Program-made: the position numbers and the translations under genes
Source of the DNA: an uncultured Clostridia bacterium
Lineage (GTDB): Bacteria > Bacillota > Clostridia > Lachnospirales > Lachnospiraceae
Length of the DNA stretch: 15,708 bases
NCBI GenBank assembly: GCA_947304065.1
Contig: CAMZAI010000044.1
Span: forward strand, 1-15,708
Direction of reading: 5' to 3'
In this document: positions 6,628 through 14,152 of the stretch, in pieces
Position numbering within the stretch: position 1 is the first letter of the stretch
Layout of the letters: each line of letters opens with the position of its first letter
Notes under the pieces: generated by a model
Seen by the model: only the letters and a program-made list of their open reading frames with translations
The model's database searches: none
What the model was told of the DNA's origin: nothing

Positions 6628-7641
6628 TCAGATCGATGAACAGATGAGCTGCATTTTTCCTTCGAGAGTGAAACCTCCAAAGTCTGCGGGAAGTATAAAA
6701 TGGTCGCCTTTGCGTATTATCTCACCGCTTTCTTCTCCGGTTCGGACGATACGGCCTTCTCCACCGATGACCGAACAGATCAGGAAAGGTTTGTTATGAA
6801 TATACGAGTCTTTTCCGTCCGTGTCAAGCCTCCAGACATTGTAGTATTTGCAGCTGACAAGGGGAGTGCATCCTCCTGCGGTGCCGTCCGGTGAGGCCAG
6901 AGGCTCGCCTTTGTCCTTTGCGCCGCTGCCCTCAAAAGGCACTTTTATCACGTCAATGCTCTGTTTGATATGCAGCTGTCTGGGCTTTCCGTTCTGAAGT
7001 CTGCCGTAATCGTACACACGATAGGTGATATCGCTGTTCTGCTGCGTTTCAAGGATCATCGTACCGCCCTTGATCGCATGCAGGGTGCCGGGATCGATCT
7101 GGAAAAAGTCGCCCTTGTGCACCGGAACCTCGCGCAGGAACTCTCCCCAGCGTCCGGTCTCTATCATATCCTTCAGCTCTTCATGCGTCTTCGCGTTATG
7201 TCCGATGATGATGGTCGTACCCGGATCGCAGTCCAGCACATACCAGCACTCCGTCTTTCCGAGCGATCCGTTCTCATGCTCCATCGCGTAGCTGTCTTCG
7301 GGATGCACCTGAATACTGAGATCGCTTTTCGCATCGATTATCTTCGTGAGCAGCGGAAATACCGGGAATGCGTCTGTTTCAAGCCCTGCCGCCTTTTGCC
7401 TTTCACTGACGGTCCGGGCTGCATCCCCGAAAATATCCTGACGGTTCTCCCAGAGCCACGAAAGCTTCTTGCCCGCGAATTCTCCGCCGTTTATCTCACA
7501 GTCTCCGTTCGGATGGGCCGAAACCGCCCAGCATTCGCCGGTATCGTCGCCCGGGATGTCGTATCCGAACTCGCTTCTCATCCTGCTGCCGCCCCATATC
7601 ATCTGCTTGAATACGGGCTTGATCCTGATGATCTCCTGCAT
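6628..7641 (-). CDS. manA: Mannose-6-phosphate isomerase, class I
   Basis: The enzyme interconverts mannose-6-phosphate and fructose-6-phosphate. The 337-residue cupin protein is of the short Bacillus-type length. Zinc ligands are visible: Gln111 and His113 in SIQVHPED, Glu131 in GKTECWYVLD and His188 in DPGTLHAI. The family signature SDITYRVYDYGR lies at 203-214 and the N-terminal segment is KPVFKQMIWGGSRM. The ATG at 7639-7641 follows a CGGAG ribosome site, 46 bases after the SGNH esterase gene. In this operon it would consume mannose from the epimerase/phosphorylase fusion, once mannose-1-phosphate has been turned to mannose-6-phosphate by a phosphomannomutase encoded elsewhere. It could equally serve free mannose entering by a PTS. 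Confidence 0.95.
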   Translation of the reverse strand: MQEIIRIKPVFKQMIWGGSRMRSEFGYDIPGDDTGECWAVSAHPNGDCEINGGEFAGKKLSWLWENRQDIFGDAARTVSERQKAAGLETDAFPVFPLLTKIIDAKSDLSIQVHPEDSYAMEHENGSLGKTECWYVLDCDPGTTIIIGHNAKTHEELKDMIETGRWGEFLREVPVHKGDFFQIDPGTLHAIKGGTMILETQQNSDITYRVYDYGRLQNGKPRQLHIKQSIDVIKVPFEGSGAKDKGEPLASPDGTAGGCTPLVSCKYYNVWRLDTDGKDSYIHNKPFLICSVIGGEGRIVRTGEESGEIIRKGDHFILPADFGGFTLEGKMQLICSSI

Positions 7642-7687
7642 CTTTTCTCCGTTCCGTGCCGCTTTATCTTATGCGGGCACATTTTGC

Positions 7688-8983
7688 TCACGCCGTGATA
7701 AATGAAACGAGATAGAACGGAACCTTATCGTCCTTGTGCGTTTCGATTATCCGTATCGTGACAGTATGTTTTTTCCTTTCGGGCTGTTTTTCGGCGACAG
7801 AAGCAAGCCTTGCCTCGGCCTCAGCCTCCTTTTTAGTGGGCTTCGCGAACTGCACGCGGCCCGCGTTTATCTCATCGGGCGTGACTCTCTCTCCGTGATA
7901 CATGAGCGTATCGATGCAGAGATGGTCGCCCCAGTCCTGATCAAAATTGCCGTCGAGTATTATCGGATGAGCCTTGTCGCCGTCGATGACCGCCTCAGCC
8001 ACGGGCGTAGGTCTGTGTATCGTCTTTCTGTACTGGATCGCAAGCTCGGATCCGGTAAATGTAAATGTGATCGAATCGCCCTTCTTAAAGGCCTTCCAGC
8101 CGTGCTTGAACAGATCGTGCAGGTCCGCCTTCTTCGAATAGTCGGGTTTGAAGCCTTTGCATTCTACAGCTTTAGAACGATACTGCGTCCTCTTCAGCTT
8201 CTCCATCGCGTCAACCGTCACGGGTTTTATCGTAACAATGGGCGCCTCTGGCTTTTTGCGGCCTTCGACGTATTCCGCGCACAGCTTCTCAAGATAGTCC
8301 GCAACAAGTCCGGCAAGAACAGCATGTCCGGCGTCGTTCGGGTGAAGTCCGTCGGGAGAGAGTTCCTCTCTCTTTATCTTCCCCGATTCGATCTCGGGAC
8401 GGACAGCGTCCCTTACGCTTATGCAGGTAATATCGTAAGCCTCGCCGATCTCATCGTGCTCGGCCTGCGAATTGATCCCGGTATCGTAAAACAGATTGTT
8501 CATGATGAGCAGCGCAGGCTGCTTAGGGAACTTGCGAAGCCTCCTGATCAGTCCCTCATAGCTCTCCCTGAACAGCGGATTTGCGGGATCGTTTACCGAA
8601 AATTCCACCATGCAGAAATCGGGCTTGTAAGGCGTTACGTTTTCCGTAAGCCTCGTGATGCCGAACTGCGAGCTCGTACCGCCTATGCCGGCGTTCACAT
8701 ATGTAAACTTCGCCTTCGGGAATCGCTTCACAAACCAGCTGTATACGAGGTACGCATAACAGGTCTTGGGCGTCGAGGAAAGCGAGCCCTGGGTTATCGA
8801 CCCGCCGAGGAAGCAGAGCGTCAGCTTCTCTCCTTTTTTCGCTCTCTTCATAAGCTCAACCAGCGGCTCGGGGCTGCCTTCGTATGCTATCGAACGTCCG
8901 ATCATTTTCGAGGTAAGATACTTTTTTGCCATGGCCTCTTTCCTTTCATCCCAATATGTATCCGTCAGCTTGTCAGGCTTCAT
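7688..8983 (-). CDS. SGNH/GDSL hydrolase with C-terminal beta domain, probable carbohydrate acetylesterase
   Basis: The 431-residue protein has a complete SGNH catalytic core. Ser62 lies in LGGSITQG, the block-II glycines in NAGIGGTSS (97-105), Asn131 in EFSVND, and the Asp211/His214 pair in DGLHPND. From about residue 290 a beta-rich domain follows (DSITFTFTGSELAIQYRKT to the C-terminus), interrupted by a charged Lys/Glu segment. An SGNH core followed by a jelly-roll domain is the order known for mannan acetylesterases of the CE17 type; CE2 enzymes have the reverse order. There is no signal peptide, so it would act on imported oligosaccharides. Its ATG overlaps the stop of the upstream fusion gene (ATGA), indicating coupled translation. 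A second possible start is the ATG at residue 18, behind AAAGGA. Acetyl-mannooligosaccharide as substrate is an inference from the context. Confidence 0.8.
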   Translation of the reverse strand: MKPDKLTDTYWDERKEAMAKKYLTSKMIGRSIAYEGSPEPLVELMKRAKKGEKLTLCFLGGSITQGSLSSTPKTCYAYLVYSWFVKRFPKAKFTYVNAGIGGTSSQFGITRLTENVTPYKPDFCMVEFSVNDPANPLFRESYEGLIRRLRKFPKQPALLIMNNLFYDTGINSQAEHDEIGEAYDITCISVRDAVRPEIESGKIKREELSPDGLHPNDAGHAVLAGLVADYLEKLCAEYVEGRKKPEAPIVTIKPVTVDAMEKLKRTQYRSKAVECKGFKPDYSKKADLHDLFKHGWKAFKKGDSITFTFTGSELAIQYRKTIHRPTPVAEAVIDGDKAHPIILDGNFDQDWGDHLCIDTLMYHGERVTPDEINAGRVQFAKPTKKEAEAEARLASVAEKQPERKKHTVTIRIIETHKDDKVPFYLVSFITA

Positions 8984-11451
8984 TTCCTGCCGTTCTTTAT
9001 ATACTCGAGGTTCTTTCTGATCAGCTCGCAGCGCTGTTCAACGCATTTAACCGAACGGAGCGGATCCTCGGGCGTATTGAATACGTAATCGACAAGTTTT
9101 TCTACCGTTGTAGTTGCAACATGCATCCTCGTATCGCTCGATGCATAGTAAATAAATATCTTTCCGTCATCATCGACGATCGCGCCGTTGGTAAACGTAA
9201 CGTTCGATACATCGCCGACTCTCTCGCCTCCGCGCGGCCCGATAAGAAGTCCGGACGGCTCGGCGATGACCTTCGCGGGATCGTCAAGCGCGGTAGCGAA
9301 CGCGTAGATAACGTAGCGCAGGCCCGCAGCGGTATTCCTTACTCCGTGCGCGATATGGATCCAGCCTCTGTCGGTCTTGATCGGCACAGCGCCGGCACCG
9401 TTCTTAACCTCGGTAATGGTGTGGTACTTGCGCCTGCTCGTGATGATCTCCTCATCGATCACAGCGTGGGTGATATCGTCGCAGAGTCCGAAACCGATTC
9501 CTCCGCCCGAACCCGTGTCGATGAAATCATCCATCGGTCTTGTATAGAAAGCGTATTTGCCGTTAACGAACTCGGGATGGAGCACAACGTTCCTCTGCTG
9601 CGGAGAATTGAGCGTCTTAAGATTGTCGAGTCTCTCCCAGTGCTCGAGGTCCTTTGTGCGCACGATGCCCGCCGCAGCAACCGCCGCGGAAAGGTCATTT
9701 GACGAATCGTCGTGCGACTCGGAGCAGAACACTCCGTAGATCCAGCCGTCCTCATGCCGGGTAAGGCGCATGTCGTAAACATTGGTCTCCTCGGGGCAGG
9801 TGTCGGGAAGCAGGATCGGGTAATCGCGGAACTTGAAGCCGTCCACGCCGGTGTCCGACTCAGCCACCGCGAAGAAGCTCTTGCGGTCGTTGCCCTCGAC
9901 GCGTACCACCAGACAGTATTTGCCGTTCAGCTTTATCGCGCCGGAATTCATTGTCGCATTGATTCCGAGACGCTCCTCGAAGAAAGGATTGGTCTGCGGA
10001 TTCAGGTCGTAGCGCCAGAATACCGGGATATTGTCGCGTGTTACCACAGGATCCGCCCAGCGGTCATAGATGCCGTTATAGAAGTCCGGATCGATGTGGT
10101 TCTTCTTCGAAAGGGCCGCATCGTACGCCGCTCTTACGCGGTAATAATTTGGATGGAGCTCAGGGATCTCAATATCGGTAACCGCAAGCCTCCTGATCAT
10201 CTCGATGCACATCCTGCCGTTATGGTAGGGGCACTTCCAGGGCTCTACTATCGGGCGTCCCGGGATCGGTTCCTGCTTCGCGTCGAGCTCCCAGAACCAT
10301 TCCGACCCCTCTCTGTGATCGGTCAGCTTCTCCTTTATGAACTTCCATATATCGAGCGCTGCCGCGAAAAACTTGTGGTTGGTGTTCGCGGGATCGCATT
10401 CGAACTTCTGCGAAGCGTTCATGAAACCGAGCACCGCCTCGGCCTGTACCCACCAGATCCTGTGGGTATTGTCGACGCCCTTCTCGCACTCGTTCAGCAG
10501 CGAGTGATTCACATACGCCCTCTCGTAAATGCGCTCTGCCAGCGCCTTTGTGATCGGAGCGATCCTTGCCGCGAAATCCTCATCGTCGAGCGCCTCAAGG
10601 CCGCGGTCGATCAGCCATGAGCTCTCGATATCATGTCCGTAAGAATGAAGGTCGATCAGCGAATTGTATTCCCTGTCAAAGAAGACCTCCTGCCTCCTCA
10701 GTTCGGGATTGTAGATCTTGCCTTCGAAGATGTTCAGCATGAAACGCAGTCTTCCCGCAAGTCTCGAGCCGAGTCCGCCGTACCCGTTGTCGCTGTGCTT
10801 GCGCGTTACGCGGAAGAGCTCGGTGTACGCCTCAAATACATGCAGCAGCGTATTCATCGTCTTCTCGGCCATGACGCCGTTCTCGGAGAGCTTATCGTTG
10901 CCCGCGGGAGTGAAATCGCGGTTGAACGCCTCGAGATAGCCCAGATTGTCCACGCATCTGCTCTCGATCACATCCACCAGCTCGATCGCCTTGAAAAATG
11001 CTCCGAGGTCGCCGGTCGCGTCATAATACGACGCCAGCGCATAGATCGCGAAAGCCTGATTGTAGGTGTGTTTCGTGTCATCTGCGATCGTGCCGTCGTA
11101 GTTTACCGACCAGAGCACTCCGCCGTAGGTCTTGTCAATACAGTAGTCCGACATGAACTTGTACGCGTGCTTCGCATTGTCGAGGCAGATCGCGGCGTAT
11201 TTCGCGTTCTCCGCATCATCCCCGAGCGCTTTTACTTCATTGCCCTTAAAGAGCATGTATGCATTCGAAAAGAACCAGAGGATGCGGCTGTTCAAAATAC
11301 AGCCCTTCACCGCCTCCGTGTCCTTTTTCAGGTCATAGTCCACATATCCGCAGAAGCCACCGAACCTGTCATCGCGCAGCTCCGCCCAGAACGGAATGAT
11401 CTTCCCGGTAAGATGATCGTAAAACTCCTTTGATAACTGCTGTCTGTCCAT
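8980..11451 (-). CDS. Fusion: cellobiose 2-epimerase (AGE) domain + GH130 mannosylglucose phosphorylase domain
   Basis: One uninterrupted frame encodes two enzymes. Residues 1 to about 420 are an AGE-superfamily epimerase, with KHTYNQAFAIYALASYY, SYGHDIESSWLID (His273), IWWVQAEA and CPYHNGRMCIEM (His410). These match cellobiose 2-epimerase, which converts beta-1,4-mannobiose to mannosyl-glucose. From about 435 to 823 lies a GH130 domain: IPVFWRYDLNPQTNP, INATMNSGAIKLNGKY, NVYDMRLT with the likely catalytic Asp560, and GSGGGIGFGLCDD. This is typical of 4-O-beta-mannosyl-glucose phosphorylase, which yields mannose-1-phosphate and glucose. Both halves have full normal length and almost no linker. 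A longer reading from ATG 11491-11493 is possible, but the ATG at 11449-11451 has a better ribosome site (AAGGA, 7 bases). No signal peptide is seen, so the protein is cytoplasmic. It is the first gene of the operon driven from 11558-11586. Confidence 0.9.
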   Translation of the reverse strand: MDRQQLSKEFYDHLTGKIIPFWAELRDDRFGGFCGYVDYDLKKDTEAVKGCILNSRILWFFSNAYMLFKGNEVKALGDDAENAKYAAICLDNAKHAYKFMSDYCIDKTYGGVLWSVNYDGTIADDTKHTYNQAFAIYALASYYDATGDLGAFFKAIELVDVIESRCVDNLGYLEAFNRDFTPAGNDKLSENGVMAEKTMNTLLHVFEAYTELFRVTRKHSDNGYGGLGSRLAGRLRFMLNIFEGKIYNPELRRQEVFFDREYNSLIDLHSYGHDIESSWLIDRGLEALDDEDFAARIAPITKALAERIYERAYVNHSLLNECEKGVDNTHRIWWVQAEAVLGFMNASQKFECDPANTNHKFFAAALDIWKFIKEKLTDHREGSEWFWELDAKQEPIPGRPIVEPWKCPYHNGRMCIEMIRRLAVTDIEIPELHPNYYRVRAAYDAALSKKNHIDPDFYNGIYDRWADPVVTRDNIPVFWRYDLNPQTNPFFEERLGINATMNSGAIKLNGKYCLVVRVEGNDRKSFFAVAESDTGVDGFKFRDYPILLPDTCPEETNVYDMRLTRHEDGWIYGVFCSESHDDSSNDLSAAVAAAGIVRTKDLEHWERLDNLKTLNSPQQRNVVLHPEFVNGKYAFYTRPMDDFIDTGSGGGIGFGLCDDITHAVIDEEIITSRRKYHTITEVKNGAGAVPIKTDRGWIHIAHGVRNTAAGLRYVIYAFATALDDPAKVIAEPSGLLIGPRGGERVGDVSNVTFTNGAIVDDDGKIFIYYASSDTRMHVATTTVEKLVDYVFNTPEDPLRSVKCVEQRCELIRKNLEYIKNGRK

Positions 11452-11481
11452 AAAGCCGTCCTTCTCCTCGTTCCACAAAAA

Positions 11482-11500
11482 ATTGTGCATCATTGTGCAT
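11482..11500. repeat. Tandem 9-bp words ATTGTGCAT with 10-bp period in the operon leader
   Basis: ATTGTGCAT occurs at 11482-11490 and again at 11492-11500, one helical turn apart, between the promoter and the fusion gene. Related words form the arms of the terminator hairpin at 11601-11630. A regulator binding site is possible but unproven. Confidence 0.45.
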
Positions 11501-11557
11501 TAATTCCCATGCAGAACAAAAATCCGTATTATCCGCACGGGCAAAATTCCATTCAAA

Positions 11558-11586
11558 AGTATAGGTACATTGCGATAATATGTCAA
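11558..11586 (-). promoter_or_regulatory. Promoter of the mannoside operon
   Basis: On the minus strand a perfect TTGACA (11581-11586) is followed after 17 bases by TATACT (11558-11563). The predicted start near 11551 gives a leader of about 100 bases before the ATG at 11451. No LacI-type palindrome is visible at this start site. Confidence 0.85.
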
Positions 11587-11590
11587 TCGG

Positions 11591-11630
11591 ATAAAGAAAA
11601 GGAGAATGCACAATTTATCGTGCATTCTCC
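11591..11630 (-). terminator. Rho-independent terminator after the zinc-ribbon gene
   Basis: A perfect 11-bp stem, GGAGAATGCAC with GTGCATTCTCC (11601-11611 and 11620-11630), has an 8-base loop and is followed on the minus strand by TTTTCTTT. It lies 23 bases after the zinc-ribbon stop codon and 4 bases before the -35 box of the next operon. Confidence 0.88.
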
Positions 11631-11653
11631 GTAATTCTGCAGCTTTTACTGCG

Positions 11654-11875
11654 TTACTGTCTGAGCTCTTCCATCGTAAAACGCTTCTTCATGCTCTTGT
11701 ATCTGAAGCGCGCCATCTCGTTCTTCGCGAGCACATCCTCTTCATTGCCGCGGTACTGGCAGCGGATGCAGCAGTACTCGTCCTTTTCCTTGTCGTAGAA
11801 CATGTCTATGTCGAGATCGCGCATGAAGCACGAAGGGCATCTGTAATTAAGTCTTCCTTTTCCTAACTGTGCCAT
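11654..11875 (-). CDS. Small zinc-ribbon protein of unknown function
   Basis: A 73-residue protein with two cysteine pairs, CPSC (13-16) and CIRC (36-39), spaced as in a zinc ribbon. The second pair is preceded by an extra Cys35. The remainder is a basic, helical C-terminus ending FRYKSMKKRFTMEELRQ. The ATG at 11873-11875 has an excellent AGGAGGAG ribosome site and a strong terminator follows the stop, so this is a real gene despite its size. It follows the large unknown gene by 80 bases that contain a perfect hairpin, and is probably co-transcribed with it. Zinc ribbons of this size bind nucleic acids or proteins; nothing more specific can be read from the sequence. I do not recognise a named family. 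Confidence 0.75.
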   Translation of the reverse strand: MAQLGKGRLNYRCPSCFMRDLDIDMFYDKEKDEYCCIRCQYRGNEEDVLAKNEMARFRYKSMKKRFTMEELRQ

Positions 11876-11893
11876 GTCTGACTCCTCCTATTT

Positions 11894-11916
11894 AGAATCG
11901 GCTTTCAGCCGATTCT
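11894..11916 (-). other. Intercistronic perfect hairpin before the zinc-ribbon gene
   Basis: AGAATCGGCT (11894-11903) and AGCCGATTCT (11907-11916) form a perfect 10-bp stem with a 3-base loop. No T-run follows on either strand, so it is not a typical terminator. It ends 3 bases before the TAGGAGGAG ribosome site, so it may stabilise or process the mRNA or moderate translation. Confidence 0.6.
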
Positions 11917-11955
11917 GATTCCTTGCTGTATACATAACTAGCGTACCGGGCTTCT

Positions 11956-13971
11956 CTAGTCTTCTCTTTCGAGCGCGAGCGTCGTGGTATAGGTATCACC
12001 CGCAGAAAGCTCCGCGGTGTATCCGAGCGTGAACATCGGCGAGAACGCATAGCCTTCCTTGATGTATCCGACATTGTTCTTGCCGCCTTCGCCGGTCATA
12101 GTAACAAGCGTCTTGATCGCGCGGATCGAAGCGTTGACCGCGGATGCGTCCGGGACATACTCCTCGCGGCACTTGTAAGCGTAATCGATCGAACGGGACG
12201 CGGAAGACATATTGCCTCCGTCAATGCCTGTGATCCTGCCGCTCTCGAGGCCCTTTTCGTAGGAGTCGAGCGCTCCCATCGCACGAAGGGTAACGCAGGT
12301 CATGTCCTCGGGATATTCGGTCGTTCCGTAGCATGCTACCATGTATTCGTTGATCTTAAGCTCCGCCTTCGGATCGCTCATCTCAAGGATGTTTCTCTTT
12401 ATCCTGATATCGCTGCTGCCTTCCCCGAAAATGATCTCGGTCTGCAGCTTAACCTTAAGATCCGAGAATTCTATGTCTACGGGCTCGAGCGTCAGCTTCC
12501 TGATCTTGCCCGCGGAGGTCTTTGTCTTCGGCAATACGAGCTTTCCCTTTTTGTCATTCATATCGCATTTAGCGAGCTCGACGGTCCTGCCTTTTTCGTC
12601 CTTCATCACTTCCTCGGAGAACTTCGCTTTGGTCCTGCAAAGGCAGAGATCGACCTCTTCGCTTCCGTGGATCAGCTTCGCGCTGCGCACGGTTCCTTCG
12701 CCCGCGTAATGCGTGAAATATCCGGCCCTGTATTTCTCCTGGATCAGGAAGGGATACGAGCAATCCTGAACGTGAGGCGTTCCGATGCCCACCGGCCACT
12801 CAAGCTTCGCCGCGTAAGGACGCAGATCGACGATCGCGCCGCCCTGCTCCATATTCACGCAGACGCGCATGAACGGATCGTTATACCAGAACAGCTGCTT
12901 GTCGGAGCCGTAGAGAATGTCCTTCCAGAGCGCGCATTCGGGCTCGGTGTAATTCTTGTGCTCGCGGTAGAAATCGGCCCACTCGGCCATCGTGAGATCC
13001 TCGAGCTCTCCCTGCTTTTTGAGGTCGCCGTAATACTTCATTCCGTCGGAATAGCTCTGGTAGAGCAGCTCGTAAGGCGCCTCCCAGCGGCCCATCTTGT
13101 TCATCCATCCGGGTCCGACGAACATCATGTTGTAGGCAATACCGTTATTGTAATCGCCGAGAACCCTGTACTGGTCGACAAGATTGTAGAAGTAAGGGTA
13201 CTTGTACTCGCCGTCTTCTTTGTAATAGCTCATGCCGCGGAGCACGTTCTGGGGATGCGTTCCGAAGTTCGAACCGTTGCCGTCATAGCATGCGAGCAGG
13301 TCGCGCGAAAGATGAGGAATGGCTACGATACCGCTGTCCTCCGCCTCATTGGCCGCAGGCGCATGGGTATTGACCTTCGAAGGGATCCAGGGCGCCCACG
13401 GACCGCCGTCCATCAGCGTGTACCAGCTGTTATTGCAGGTATGGTAAGCCTTCGGGCCCTCCTCCCAGCAGGTCGCAACTGCGCATTTTACCGAAGGATA
13501 CGTCTCTTTGATGTAGTTCGTAAGCTCTGCGTCCATATAGTACGACCCCGTCGACTCAGGGTAGAAGCCGAAGCGCTCGTGGAACTTCTCAAATACATCG
13601 TTGACAATGCTGATCTTGTCCTCCATCGAGAACATCCAGATACAGAAATCCTTGGTCTTATACTTCTCGCGGAACTCCTTGCAGGGAAGTCCGAGCAGCG
13701 TGAGCGCGATCTCATCGCCGTACTTCTCGTGATGCTCCTTCGCAATTGCTACCGCCTCATCGTTAAAAAGGCTGGCGTAAGTCATCTGGATCGTGGTCTT
13801 CAGGCCGTTCTCGTGCGCGAGTCTCTGCTGTGTCTTGAAAATGTCGAGCGACTCGGTCAGCAGCGCTTTGCGCCCGATATCCTCGGCCTTGCCCTGTCCG
13901 GTCACCTTCTCGGCGTACTCCGGCACCATCTCGGGGCGGTGAATGATATTAACGATAAATCTGTTCTTCAT
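11956..13971 (-). CDS. Large cytoplasmic protein of unknown function, possible carbohydrate-active enzyme
   Basis: I do not recognise a named family in this protein of about 671 residues. The first half (to about 370) reads like an alpha/beta barrel of the polysaccharide deacetylase or GH57/GH38 kind. It has the stretches TQQRLAHENGLKTTIQMTYASLF and FGFYPESTGSYYMDAELT, the acidic CWEEG, the aromatic MDGGPWAPWIPS and the polar AIPHLSRD. The second half (about 380-671) is mostly predicted beta strands, as in the C-terminal sandwich of many glycosidases. There is no signal peptide or membrane helix. I place the start at ATG 13969-13971 because GGAG lies 6 bases before it; an ATG 12 bases upstream abuts GAGGA too closely. 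A promoter and LacI-type operator precede it, suggesting sugar induction. The catalytic role is inference only. Confidence 0.7.
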   Translation of the reverse strand: MKNRFIVNIIHRPEMVPEYAEKVTGQGKAEDIGRKALLTESLDIFKTQQRLAHENGLKTTIQMTYASLFNDEAVAIAKEHHEKYGDEIALTLLGLPCKEFREKYKTKDFCIWMFSMEDKISIVNDVFEKFHERFGFYPESTGSYYMDAELTNYIKETYPSVKCAVATCWEEGPKAYHTCNNSWYTLMDGGPWAPWIPSKVNTHAPAANEAEDSGIVAIPHLSRDLLACYDGNGSNFGTHPQNVLRGMSYYKEDGEYKYPYFYNLVDQYRVLGDYNNGIAYNMMFVGPGWMNKMGRWEAPYELLYQSYSDGMKYYGDLKKQGELEDLTMAEWADFYREHKNYTEPECALWKDILYGSDKQLFWYNDPFMRVCVNMEQGGAIVDLRPYAAKLEWPVGIGTPHVQDCSYPFLIQEKYRAGYFTHYAGEGTVRSAKLIHGSEEVDLCLCRTKAKFSEEVMKDEKGRTVELAKCDMNDKKGKLVLPKTKTSAGKIRKLTLEPVDIEFSDLKVKLQTEIIFGEGSSDIRIKRNILEMSDPKAELKINEYMVACYGTTEYPEDMTCVTLRAMGALDSYEKGLESGRITGIDGGNMSSASRSIDYAYKCREEYVPDASAVNASIRAIKTLVTMTGEGGKNNVGYIKEGYAFSPMFTLGYTAELSAGDTYTTTLALERED

Positions 13972-14016
13972 TTTTTTCTCCATTCCTCTAAAGTAATGAA
14001 GCCGCTCGTGCGCACT

Positions 14017-14036
14017 TTGCGCAACCGATTGCTCAA
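14017..14036. promoter_or_regulatory. LacI-family type operator at the start of the unknown-enzyme unit
   Basis: A 20-bp imperfect palindrome (read on the minus strand: TTGAGCAATC then GGTTGCGCAA) has 8 of 10 symmetric positions matching and a central CG, the hallmark of LacI/GalR operators. With transcription starting near 14038 it occupies about +2 to +21, an ideal place for repression. No LacI-family gene is in the window. Confidence 0.65.
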
Positions 14037-14044
14037 CTGCTTAC

Positions 14045-14073
14045 ATGATACCACCCTAATAAACTAAAGTCAA
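14045..14073 (-). promoter_or_regulatory. Promoter of the unknown enzyme and zinc-ribbon genes
   Basis: On the minus strand TTGACT (14068-14073) and TATCAT (14045-14050) are separated by exactly 17 bases. The leader to the start codon is about 67 bases and holds the LacI-type operator. Confidence 0.78.
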
Positions 14074-14152
14074 GGGAACACACTTTAAGAAAGCGGAAAG
14101 AGAACTGAAAGAAAATTGAAACGATAGAAAGAATGGTTTTAGCCAAATTCGA

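Noticed and set aside
7736..9088. 450-codon open frame on the plus strand opposite the SGNH gene
   Set aside because: The opposite strand shows all SGNH catalytic motifs; the plus frame reads as arginine/leucine-rich shadow sequence.
11452..11493. N-terminal extension of the fusion enzyme starting MMHNFLWNEE
   Set aside because: No proper ribosome site precedes it, and the AGE domain begins normally at the downstream ATG with AAGGA in place. It is kept as a possible alternative.
11369..11611. 80-codon minus-strand frame over the mannoside promoter
   Set aside because: It overlaps the promoter, leader and start of the fusion gene in another frame and has no ribosome site.
12667..14067. 466-codon open frame on the plus strand opposite the unknown enzyme gene
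   Set aside because: It is antisense to a gene with good expression signals, lacks family motifs and a ribosome site, and arises from GC-rich third positions of the real gene.
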